A DNA stretch of 64,000 bases from Faucicola osloensis_B. Its GTDB lineage: Bacteria > Pseudomonadota > Gammaproteobacteria > Pseudomonadales > Moraxellaceae. The stretch spans positions 124,001 to 188,000 of the forward strand of contig CAXORL010000003.1 in assembly GCA_964211495.1 (NCBI GenBank). The letters are read 5' to 3'. Below the pieces are notes generated by a model, which saw nothing but the letters and a program-made list of their open reading frames with translations, searched no databases and was not told the DNA's origin. Each line of letters starts with the position of its first letter. Position 1 is the first letter of the stretch. This document shows, in pieces, positions 53,407 to 61,250 of this stretch. A program made the position numbers and the translations under genes.

Positions 53407-53682
53407 ATGAGCGCGATCATTAAATCATTCCTTGCTAACTATAAACTGACAAATTTGGCTGCGGCTTTGGTATGGGTGCTTTTACCCCTCCCCGCGCAAG
53501 CCGATAGCGGTCATCAAGCACAAACCAACAAAGATGCGATTGTACGTTCTTGTCCCAATCGTTTATGCCCCGTGGTGCAGACCCTACCCAAAGGCATCAA
53601 ATTTAGCTGGGTATTAGCCAAAAATGGCTTTGTGAACATTGCCGATTCTACCTTGTGGGTATCCACTGCTGACATCAAATAA
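53407..53682 (+). CDS. Small secreted SH3-like protein
   Basis: A 91-residue protein with a signal peptide (hydrophobic LAAALVWVLLPLPAQA, cleavage about residue 32) and a short mature part resembling a bacterial SH3 (SH3b) domain: IVRSCPNRLCPVVQTLPKG, NGFVNIADSTLWVSTADI. CPNRLC could hold a disulfide. Family by eye only. Confidence 0.65.
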   Translation: MSAIIKSFLANYKLTNLAAALVWVLLPLPAQADSGHQAQTNKDAIVRSCPNRLCPVVQTLPKGIKFSWVLAKNGFVNIADSTLWVSTADIK

Positions 53683-53709
53683 CTGATTGTATGTTTTCAA
53701 ATTTTTCTT

Positions 53710-53741
53710 AAAAAGCCTGTCATGAATATGATGGGCTTTTT
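53710..53741 (+). terminator. Terminator after the SH3-like gene
   Basis: A 14-bp stem with two G-T pairs (53710-53723 with 53728-53741), a GAAT loop and a T tail. Confidence 0.85.
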
Positions 53742-53780
53742 TGTTATGATAGTCTAAGCTTAATGTTAAACGAGTCGATT

Positions 53781-54278
53781 ATGTCTTACCCAAAAATCAT
53801 CATTTCAATTGAAAAACAACAGCTTACTTTATGTCTTAGTAGCAACCAATCACAAACTTACCCCATCTCTACTGCCAAAAATGGTATTGGACAACTGCAG
53901 GATACTGGCTGTACACCGCTTGGTGCGCACGTGATTAGCGAAAAATTTGGTGATAATTTACCTATCAACAGTGTATTTGTGGCACGACAATTTACCGGTG
54001 AAATTTATGACGATCATTTGGCAACTACATTCCCAAATCGAGACTGGATTTTGACGCGGATTTTGTGGTTAGATGGTTATGAAGAAGGCTTTAACAAAGG
54101 CGCCAATGAGCAAGGGGTGTGTGATACCAAGGCGCGCTATATTTACATTCATGGCACGCCCGATACCGAGCCGATGGGCATTCCGCTTTCTCATGGCTGT
54201 ATCCGTATGCGCAATCAAGACATTATCACATTATATGACCAAGTGGATATTGGTACAGTTGTCGAAATTTTGCCGTAA
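53781..54278 (+). CDS. L,D-transpeptidase (YkuD) domain protein
   Basis: A 165-residue YkuD-fold protein. The catalytic motif is SHGCIRM (His138, Cys140) after IHGTP. L,D-transpeptidases cross-link peptidoglycan or attach lipoproteins, but this one has no signal peptide or membrane helix, so export is unexplained. ATG 53781 has GAG six bases upstream; an upstream ATG at 53763 adds six residues. Confidence 0.88.
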   Translation: MSYPKIIISIEKQQLTLCLSSNQSQTYPISTAKNGIGQLQDTGCTPLGAHVISEKFGDNLPINSVFVARQFTGEIYDDHLATTFPNRDWILTRILWLDGYEEGFNKGANEQGVCDTKARYIYIHGTPDTEPMGIPLSHGCIRMRNQDIITLYDQVDIGTVVEILP

Positions 54279-54382
54279 ATTTATCAAAGTTAACCTTAAT
54301 AATATATTAGAAAAAATTAATAAATATGATTATTGGTTAAAAAAAATTACAAAATAGTTTTTATTTATTCGTATTTTAGGCA

Positions 54383-54388
54383 TATAAT
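54383..54388 (+). promoter_or_regulatory. Candidate -10 for the nitroreductase gene
   Basis: A perfect TATAAT 80 bp before the start; the -35 position holds only TTTATT. Plausible as a promoter but weak. Confidence 0.4.
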
Positions 54389-54467
54389 AGCCGTGTCACC
54401 TCAATCGGCTTTAACTTTAATTAATAAGGTAGATTGATTATCAAATAACAATGAAAAGGAGCTAATT

Positions 54468-55076
54468 ATGTCAGTCGAAACATTACACGCTATCGCAGAA
54501 ACTCGCCGTTCTATCTATATGCTCAATGACCAATTGCCTGTCTCAAAAGATGAGGTAGTTAAATTGGTTGAACATGCTGTGTTACATACCCCCTCTGCAT
54601 TCAACTCACAATCAAGCCGCTTGGTGGTATTGTTTGGTGAAGACCATCAAAAACTTTGGCAAATCACCGAAGATTTGCTACGCGCGATGGTGAATGATGA
54701 TGAAAAATTCAAATCAACTGCCGATAAAATGGCCATGTTTAAAGCCGGTGCAGGGACTATCTTGTATTTTGAAGACCAATCAGTGGTCAAAGGCTTACAA
54801 GAACAATTCCCACTTTATGCGCATAATTTCCCAGTATGGGCAGAACACACCAGTGCCATGCACCAATATGCGCTTTGGAACGCCTTAGCCGCGCTCAACA
54901 TCGGTGCAAACTTACAGCATTACAATGGCGTGATTGATGAAAAAGTGGCAGAAACATGGAACATCGATAGTAACTGGAAACTCATTGCACAGATGGTATT
55001 TGGTGGTATCGCCGCCCCAGCAGGTGAAAAAACCTTTGAACCTATCGAAAAACGCTTAAAAGTTTACGGAAAATAA
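54468..55076 (+). CDS. Nitroreductase-family protein (YdgI/HBN1-like)
   Basis: A 202-residue FMN-dependent oxidoreductase of the short nitroreductase type. RRSIYMLND near residues 13-21 is the flavin-binding opening, HTPSAFNSQSSRLVVLFGE (about 40-58) is typical of this subgroup, and SAMHQYALWNALAALNIGANLQHYN lies in the dimer region. The subfamily is annotated as nitroreductase or putative fatty-acid-repression protein; substrate unknown. AAAGGAG is well placed upstream. Confidence 0.9.
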   Translation: MSVETLHAIAETRRSIYMLNDQLPVSKDEVVKLVEHAVLHTPSAFNSQSSRLVVLFGEDHQKLWQITEDLLRAMVNDDEKFKSTADKMAMFKAGAGTILYFEDQSVVKGLQEQFPLYAHNFPVWAEHTSAMHQYALWNALAALNIGANLQHYNGVIDEKVAETWNIDSNWKLIAQMVFGGIAAPAGEKTFEPIEKRLKVYGK

Positions 55077-55115
55077 TTTTCCAATACGCGTTTTGATAGG
55101 CGTTACAATAAAAGC

Positions 55116-55147
55116 AAAAAGCCAATATCTGACGGTATTGGCTTTTT
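55116..55147 (+). terminator. Terminator after the nitroreductase gene
   Basis: A perfect 12-bp stem (55116-55127 with 55136-55147), an 8-nt loop and a T tail, 40 bp after the stop. Confidence 0.9.
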
Positions 55148-55183
55148 TATATAAATTTGATTGCCAATCACTAAAAAACTGGG

Positions 55184-55972
55184 TCAATCAAGCTTTTTTT
55201 TCGGTAGCTGTTTGTTAGCTTTGAGCAGTAACACCAGGGCAGAGAGCAAAATAATCAGCCAACTTGCCGATAAAACGCCAAACAGCACTTTACCATAACG
55301 CGTAAATCCATATTCTTCAGGCAGGTATAAATACCCAGAATACGGCGCTTGTACCAAATCCATGGCAATGGGCGTTGTTAAATTCTCTTGGTTTGCAAAG
55401 GTGATGTTATCAAGCCAGCCATGTTCTTGCAGTGTTTTAGCCAATTGGGTAGAAGGCGCTTGTTGCAAATCACTATGTTCAATGCCGACATGCAGGCTAC
55501 TTAATTTGGAATCCGTGTCATCAAAACTCATCCAATCGATTTTGGCGTGGATAGGTATGGGCGATAAAAAATCGCCAATGCCTTTACCTCCAATCGCAGA
55601 AAATACGACGGCAAACAATAACGTCAAGGCAATGCCTGCCTTGGGAACACTTGCGATGAGCAAAGCACATACACCCGCCAACACCATCATAAATCCGATA
55701 TTGGCTAAAGCAAGGTTGGCATAAACATCCAAGTAGCTACCAGTACGCTCGGGAGGAATCAACAACAGACCTACAGAAATTAATACAAGCCAGCCTACTG
55801 CATGGGCAATGATGGCTTTTTTAGCAATGCGAGACTGCTTATCATAATTTGAAAAACAGATAAACCATAATAAGGCAAAAGCAAAGCTCAATAAAAATTC
55901 CACAAAACCGACAATATACATCGTGGTTTCTGTGGTCGGTATCGAGATTAGCGGCTGAATGATGTCGTCCAT
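55184..55972 (-). CDS. Hypothetical membrane protein
   Basis: I do not recognise this 262-residue protein. It has about five transmembrane helices: four in the first 145 residues, then a polar, probably periplasmic stretch (about 150-220) with no Cys, and a final helix (LLSASWLIILLSALVLLLK-like) ending in the basic tail KQLPKKKLD. No conserved catalytic motif is seen. It is flanked by terminators or gaps and probably monocistronic. Confidence 0.75.
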   Translation of the reverse strand: MDDIIQPLISIPTTETTMYIVGFVEFLLSFAFALLWFICFSNYDKQSRIAKKAIIAHAVGWLVLISVGLLLIPPERTGSYLDVYANLALANIGFMMVLAGVCALLIASVPKAGIALTLLFAVVFSAIGGKGIGDFLSPIPIHAKIDWMSFDDTDSKLSSLHVGIEHSDLQQAPSTQLAKTLQEHGWLDNITFANQENLTTPIAMDLVQAPYSGYLYLPEEYGFTRYGKVLFGVLSASWLIILLSALVLLLKANKQLPKKKLD

Positions 55973-56040
55973 GACTGACCCAACTAGTAATACAATGATT
56001 GACTGACTGATGCTTTCTACTCAGGCACTTTTACAGGCAT

Positions 56041-56064
56041 CAGCCACTTTTACAGCCACTTTTA
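56041..56064. repeat. 12-bp tandem duplication with a diverged third copy
   Basis: Unit CAGCCACTTTTA occurs twice exactly, with a diverged copy CAGGCACTTTTA at 56022-56033, in the gap between the hypothetical membrane protein and the CYTH-CHAD gene. Confidence 0.9.
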
Positions 56065-56100
56065 TTTTATTCTCTGTTATTTACATACAATCAAGTCAAA

Positions 56101-57651
56101 CTATGACCAAAACTTTGGCGCATTTTTTACTGTTTTTAGACTCATCGCGCATTGCTCGCTACTTGCTTGCTCACGTCCGCTAAACCAACCCACCGCAAAT
56201 AGCGCATTCGGGTCGGTTTTGGCTTTCTCAAGATAGTTAGCATGACCGACCACGTTGTCATTATACTCACCGAGTACGTCTTGTGCAGGCTCTAAGTATT
56301 GCAAAAAGGCATTGAGCTTCGTCGCTTTTTTTCCTTTTTTGCCATTAGTTTGGTTGGCAAAAAGCGGCGCAGCAAATTCACTGACATAACGCAGACTTTT
56401 TAGGTCTTTACGGACACCATGCTGGCTGTCAGTATCAAGACTGGCAAATTTATCACTCGCCGCGGCAATCGCGGTAAATAGTTTTTCCAACTTTTTGGCA
56501 ACGGGGGCTTTGGCTTTTGGGTTATCCGCAGGTACGGGCAAATGGGTAAAACCAATCAGCTCTAACAACAGAATTTGAAAATCATTGGCTCTGACGGCAT
56601 CAATCGGCATGATATCTATGGCCGTTGACCACTCAACATGCGGTGCACCGACTGATTCTAGCAGCGGCTGGGTTTTTATTTGCAAGATTTCTTTATCACG
56701 ATACTCCCCTAACAGGCTAAAGGTTTGTTTGAGTACCATTAGCCAATTTGGGTCGATATAATCTTGGGCAAATTTGAAATGTTTGAGGGCAGTACGCAAG
56801 CGCCGAATACCGACACGCAGTTGGTGCACTAAGTTGCCATCGGGACTGCCTTCAGCAATTGCAGAGGCGTTGGGCAAAATCTGCACTAAGCAGTTATTGA
56901 CCACTGCCTGCAAAAACGCAAATTGGCTGATGCCTTTGTGTAATTGCAGCACAGCCAAATCCGCTTTGACAGGCTGGGCAAATTGCTTATTCGCGAGTAG
57001 CAAACTACCCCGCTGGGCTTTGGTAACGGTTGATAAATATAATTTGTATTTTTTGCACCAAGTTTTAGCCACCTCAATCAAATCACTTACGTCACCTTCA
57101 AGCAGCTCAAATTCAATTTCATGAATATCCGATTGGGTTAACCCAGGATTATTGGCGGATTTTTGTGAGTTTAGGCGACCTATGCCAACTTTGCCGATAT
57201 CATAAGCGATTTCGATGCGGCTGTTATTTTTCTTAATTTGCCGAGAAGTGCGCTGGACATCGGTAAAATATTGCACGGTTAAGGCTTGAGCGAGCTGGTC
57301 GAGCGGCATGATGTTAGTCAGCTGCGCTACGACTGTTGGCTCTGTAATCAGTGAAATATCAGGCATAAGGCTACTAACATCAAGGGTATCTGGCGTACCC
57401 GTCAGGCTCAGCACGGTATTGAGCTCAACGCGTTTGGCAACGCCATCACCCGCTGTTTTGAGGGTTTGTACCCACTGGCTGTCTTCAAAGCGGATACGCA
57501 GGGCAATGCCTTGTTTGGCAAGGTCTTGATTGGGGGTATCAAAGTAATACGCAGATAGGCGCTGTTGCTGCGCAGTTTTGGTGTCGATGTTTTTTCTTAA
57601 GACGCTTTGTTGATAGCTTGGGACAGCAAACTTGAGTTCTAGTTCGTGCAT
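56101..57651 (-). CDS. CYTH and CHAD domain protein
   Basis: A 516-residue protein joining an N-terminal CYTH (triphosphate tunnel metalloenzyme) domain and a C-terminal CHAD helical domain. The CYTH opening ELELKF (residues 3-8) is the ExExK motif, followed by YYFDTPNQDLAKQGIALRIR. CHAD includes LRVGIRRLRTALKHF (about 281-295) and VRKDLKSLRYVSEF, His/Arg-rich surfaces known to bind polyphosphate in other proteins. In E. coli YgiF this architecture is an inorganic triphosphatase; a polyphosphate-related role is plausible. Confidence 0.92.
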   Translation of the reverse strand: MHELELKFAVPSYQQSVLRKNIDTKTAQQQRLSAYYFDTPNQDLAKQGIALRIRFEDSQWVQTLKTAGDGVAKRVELNTVLSLTGTPDTLDVSSLMPDISLITEPTVVAQLTNIMPLDQLAQALTVQYFTDVQRTSRQIKKNNSRIEIAYDIGKVGIGRLNSQKSANNPGLTQSDIHEIEFELLEGDVSDLIEVAKTWCKKYKLYLSTVTKAQRGSLLLANKQFAQPVKADLAVLQLHKGISQFAFLQAVVNNCLVQILPNASAIAEGSPDGNLVHQLRVGIRRLRTALKHFKFAQDYIDPNWLMVLKQTFSLLGEYRDKEILQIKTQPLLESVGAPHVEWSTAIDIMPIDAVRANDFQILLLELIGFTHLPVPADNPKAKAPVAKKLEKLFTAIAAASDKFASLDTDSQHGVRKDLKSLRYVSEFAAPLFANQTNGKKGKKATKLNAFLQYLEPAQDVLGEYNDNVVGHANYLEKAKTDPNALFAVGWFSGREQASSEQCAMSLKTVKNAPKFWS

Positions 57652-57948
57652 GATGGTGTCGATTAACCTATATAGCTAACGGATAAAACACCATCATAGC
57701 ACAACTTTGCTTTTTAAAAATAACCACTTGGCTCATTTGTTAGCGGTAAAATTTTAAAGCATTTAAAGAATGCCCTATGATAAGTGATGACCAGTTATGC
57801 AATCACATCCAAACCTTCTTCTTTGAGCGATGTAAAGTCAGGTATTGATATAAAAAAAATCCATTTTAAGCTATCATAACCGCAAAATTTTGATGAATTT
57901 CGTAATAAATATTTACACTGACCCTCGATTAAATAGGTTTTTTAATAA
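57652..57948. other. Gap between the CYTH-CHAD gene and rlmD
   Basis: A 297-bp divergent gap without a clear regulatory pair. A minus-strand open frame ending in FTSLKEEGLDVIA (about 57797-57938) has no start codon; it may be a gene remnant or chance. Confidence 0.4.
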
Positions 57949-59460
57949 ATGCCAAACGCTACCGCTGACCAAACTCCGTCTTCGCAACTCACCAAAAACC
58001 CAAGCAAAAAAATCAAACCCACCGCGCGGGTGCGTAAACGTTTGCAAGACGCCCCACCCGTTACCCTCACAGTAACCAACCTTGCCCATGACGGACGGGG
58101 CGTGGCAACTTACGGTGACCAACCCGACCATCACCTCGATAAACATGGCAAAAAAGTATTCGTTAGCTTTGCGCTGCCCAACGAGACCGTGAGCGTCAAA
58201 ATCACCGGCTCACGTAAAAATATGGAAGAAGGTGACGCGCTTGAAGTGTTGGCAAACCCAAACCCTGAACGCACGACCCCACCTTGCCCGCATTTTGGGG
58301 TGTGTGGTGGCTGTAGCTTACAGCACTGGCAACCCGATGGGCAGATTCAATTTAAACAATCGGTACTAGCAGAGCTGCTCGAACACCAAGCCCATATCCA
58401 GCCTGAAAACTGGCTTCCCCCATTAGTGGCTGACCGTTTGGGCTACCGCACCAAGGCACGTATGGGCGTGCGCTATGTCGAGAAAAAAGGCACAGCATTG
58501 GTCGGTTTTCGTGAGCGCGCCAGCAATTTTTTGGCAGATTTAAATGAATGCCATGTGCTTGACCCGCGTATCGGCTTTGAAATTGAGAACTTAAAAGCGC
58601 TTATCAGTTCGCTTGACGCCCGTGACCATATTCCACAGCTTGAGTTAGCGATGGGTGAAACGCTTGAGGATGTTATCGATAGCAAAAAATCAATTGCCGT
58701 TATTGTCCGTCATATGGTGGATTTGGGCGAGCATGATATCGCAAAACTGCAAGCTTTTTTTGCCGAGCGTAACTGGCAGTTATTCTTACAGCCCAAAGGT
58801 AGCGACACGGTACATCGTATTGACCCATTATATGAAAATAATGCCCATGCGCGCCCATCAAGCCTGACCGTGCCACCGACGGGCGGTTTGTTTTATCGCT
58901 TGCCCGAGTTTGATGTGACGTTTGAATTCTCGCCACTGGATTTTACCCAAGTCAATTTGTCAGTCAATCGTAAAATGACCAAGCTGGCAATTGATTTGTT
59001 AGATTTGCAGCCAGGCGAGCGAGTGCTTGATTTGTTTTGCGGTTTGGGCAATTTTAGTCTGCCACTGGCGCGTCAAGTGGGTGAAACGGGCTTTGTGATT
59101 GGGGTGGAAGGCAGCAGTGAGATGACACAGCGTGCCAAAATGAATGCCACCGCCAACGGCTTGCACCATACCGACTTTTTTGCCCAAGATTTGACCAAAG
59201 ATTTCTCGAGTGAGCCTTGGGTTGGGCAAGTCGATGCACTGCTGATTGACCCACCCCGCTCAGGCGCCTTAGAAGTGATGCAGTATCTGGATAAATTCAA
59301 TGCCAAACGCATTGTGTATGTATCATGCAATCCGATTACGCTTGCTCGTGATACCGCCGTGCTGCTTGAAAAAGGCTACAAGCTCACCCATGCTGGCGTG
59401 ATGGATATGTTCCCGCACACAGGGCATGTGGAAAGTATTGCACGATTTGAGAAACGCTAA
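57949..59460 (+). CDS. rlmD: 23S rRNA (uracil1939-C5)-methyltransferase RlmD
   Basis: RlmD methylates U1939 of 23S rRNA. The 503-residue protein has an N-terminal TRAM domain (VTNLAHDGRGVATYG, about 42-56), a [4Fe-4S] cluster motif with Cys113, Cys119 and Cys122, the SAM-binding DLFCGLGNFSLPLA, and catalytic Cys460 in VSCNP. E. coli RlmD is 433 residues; the extra length is partly the basic N-terminal tail. It overlaps the convergent DUF1615 gene by 4 bp. Confidence 0.95.
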   Translation: MPNATADQTPSSQLTKNPSKKIKPTARVRKRLQDAPPVTLTVTNLAHDGRGVATYGDQPDHHLDKHGKKVFVSFALPNETVSVKITGSRKNMEEGDALEVLANPNPERTTPPCPHFGVCGGCSLQHWQPDGQIQFKQSVLAELLEHQAHIQPENWLPPLVADRLGYRTKARMGVRYVEKKGTALVGFRERASNFLADLNECHVLDPRIGFEIENLKALISSLDARDHIPQLELAMGETLEDVIDSKKSIAVIVRHMVDLGEHDIAKLQAFFAERNWQLFLQPKGSDTVHRIDPLYENNAHARPSSLTVPPTGGLFYRLPEFDVTFEFSPLDFTQVNLSVNRKMTKLAIDLLDLQPGERVLDLFCGLGNFSLPLARQVGETGFVIGVEGSSEMTQRAKMNATANGLHHTDFFAQDLTKDFSSEPWVGQVDALLIDPPRSGALEVMQYLDKFNAKRIVYVSCNPITLARDTAVLLEKGYKLTHAGVMDMFPHTGHVESIARFEKR

Positions 59461-60641
59461 AATTTGGCTTTATTCATACAATTTAAATAGCGTACGTTGA
59501 CTTTGTCGGCGTACCATTTGGTATTGTAATCGCGGCTGAGTTTTGCCCCAGAGATGACCACTTGTGGCATGATGGCGGTAGGAGCGTTTTTGCCAGTTTT
59601 CATTTTGTAAAGACTACTAATGGTGCGGTAGGTTTCGGTATTTTCAAAATCTTGGCTTTTTTCTTTTGCCAAGTCCATGCGCACTTGTCGCTCCGTCAGG
59701 CTAATCATGCCTTGCTGAATCATCGATATCAGCGCTTGTTCGCTTTGGCTGATATTGGCACTGATTTTATTGCCTTTTTCATAAATCAATAAATCCCCGT
59801 CGTAGTCAATCTTGGCACCAGATAGCTCGTGCAGCATTTTTTGAAAAGCGGCATTACGGCTTGAATACATCCCTGAGTTGTAGTCAGCGAAGCGATAGAT
59901 CGGGTCTTGATAATTGGCTTTATACAGTAGCAAGCGATGGATACCGTAGTACAATCCGCCATATTGGCTATATAGGTCTTTACGCAGTTCAAGGTTATTG
60001 CCACTCATCCGGCGATGGTCACGCGCATAACTTACTTGCACCTGCATTGAGCCTAACGTGGTAATCGGGTCTAATTTTTCTTCGATATCCCCGCCCACCA
60101 GTTTGGTGACGCTGTTCAGCTTGCTGGCATAATATTTGCTTGAAAAATACGCAAACATCTGATGATAAATGTCGTCAAGTTCTTCTTCGGTTTTGACTTT
60201 AGCGATTTGTTTTTCAAAGCTGTTATCGGGCGTGGGCTCAGTTTTTAGCATGGTGCGAAAATATGGGGCCAGCGTTGAGCCCAATTTTTCTTCCAACTCC
60301 TCATTCATCGCTTTTAGGCTTGATTGCCCCAAATTCGGAACGGGCGGATTGGCTTTAAAATTGGACTCTTGGTCGATAATGGCAACAGCGGTACAAATAT
60401 TTTGCGCATTTTTTTCTATTTTTAGGGTATCAAAAATTTGGTTGATGTCTTGTGCCCAGCTTTTGCTATCTTGTCCACGTTTGGGAATCAGTTTGGCAAT
60501 TTGTTTGGCACCAATGGGCGAGTTAGCGTCGGTTTGGGTTTGAAAATACTCACACCCTGTCAGCCCAAGCGATAAAGTCAGCGTTATCGCCAACATTGAC
60601 AGGGTTTTACCAAAGTTTGCCAGGCTTTTTGAGCGGGTCAT
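59457..60641 (-). CDS. DUF1615-family lipoprotein
   Basis: A 394-residue protein from the preferred start, beginning MTRSKSLANF. The signal peptide ends in the lipobox LGLTGC followed by Glu, so a lipidated envelope protein is expected. The mature region is helical and polar, with DQESNFKANPPVPNLGQSSL and DYNSGMYSSRNAAFQKML typical of DUF1615. Earlier ATGs extend the frame to 60707, but the lipobox is then too far in. Function unknown. Confidence 0.85.
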   Translation of the reverse strand: MTRSKSLANFGKTLSMLAITLTLSLGLTGCEYFQTQTDANSPIGAKQIAKLIPKRGQDSKSWAQDINQIFDTLKIEKNAQNICTAVAIIDQESNFKANPPVPNLGQSSLKAMNEELEEKLGSTLAPYFRTMLKTEPTPDNSFEKQIAKVKTEEELDDIYHQMFAYFSSKYYASKLNSVTKLVGGDIEEKLDPITTLGSMQVQVSYARDHRRMSGNNLELRKDLYSQYGGLYYGIHRLLLYKANYQDPIYRFADYNSGMYSSRNAAFQKMLHELSGAKIDYDGDLLIYEKGNKISANISQSEQALISMIQQGMISLTERQVRMDLAKEKSQDFENTETYRTISSLYKMKTGKNAPTAIMPQVVISGAKLSRDYNTKWYADKVNVRYLNCMNKAKF

Positions 60642-61250
60642 GGTAAAATCTGACGCTATAGTAGTCGCATTTGTAACAAAATGAGATGGTAATTTCATTA
60701 AACTCACCTATACTGAACAAGATAGTTTTATCCTAATTTGGATTGTAGTTCGGGCAAATCGCTGATTGGGTCTTTGCCTAACACTCATTTATTGCTACAT
60801 GTGCCGCACGGTTTTTAGATTGAATCATCACCGTGATACAAAAATTTTATCGACGGGTTGACTTGCAATTATTTGCTCATAGACACATCTTAATAAAATT
60901 AACACATGAGTAAGCGTAATAAAGTTAGTGTTAAATGGCTAAACATGGGCAACCCTAAAATAGTTAAGATATATAAAGCGGTTAAGATATATAAAGTGAC
61001 TATGGCATTTACTTTATTATAACGTTTAACATTTATTTTAAGGGTTAACACGCCCAAAACCAACGCACTATCATAGCTAAAATGCGCTGCTATAGCGACT
61101 ACTCTGTCATATTTTATTATTGCTAGCGCAGTATCAAATCAAACTTAATCACACAAAAATTCACAGGGAAAGTGAGTTGATAATTTTAAATGAACAAGGT
61201 TAGTTTTTTTGCTCTTTGAGGAAATCTGGTAAGTAAGGTGTAGAATTGAC
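60642..61250. other. Intergenic region upstream of relA
   Basis: A 609-bp divergent gap with no supported gene. It holds an 18-bp tandem duplication (60963-60998) and a 7-bp inverted repeat TTAACAC...GTGTTAA (60899-60934) with a 22-bp spacer. I could not choose a convincing relA promoter; the start region has AAGGTG 12 bp before the ATG. Confidence 0.5.
60963..60998. repeat. 18-bp tandem duplication
   Basis: Unit GTTAAGATATATAAAGCG (60963-60980) is followed by a copy with one change (60981-60998), about 250 bp upstream of relA. Confidence 0.92.

Noticed and set aside
57797..57938. Open frame on the minus strand ending FTSLKEEGLDVIA upstream of rlmD
   Set aside because: It has no ATG, GTG or TTG at its head after the upstream stop, only about 48 codons and no ribosome binding site; it may be a remnant or chance.
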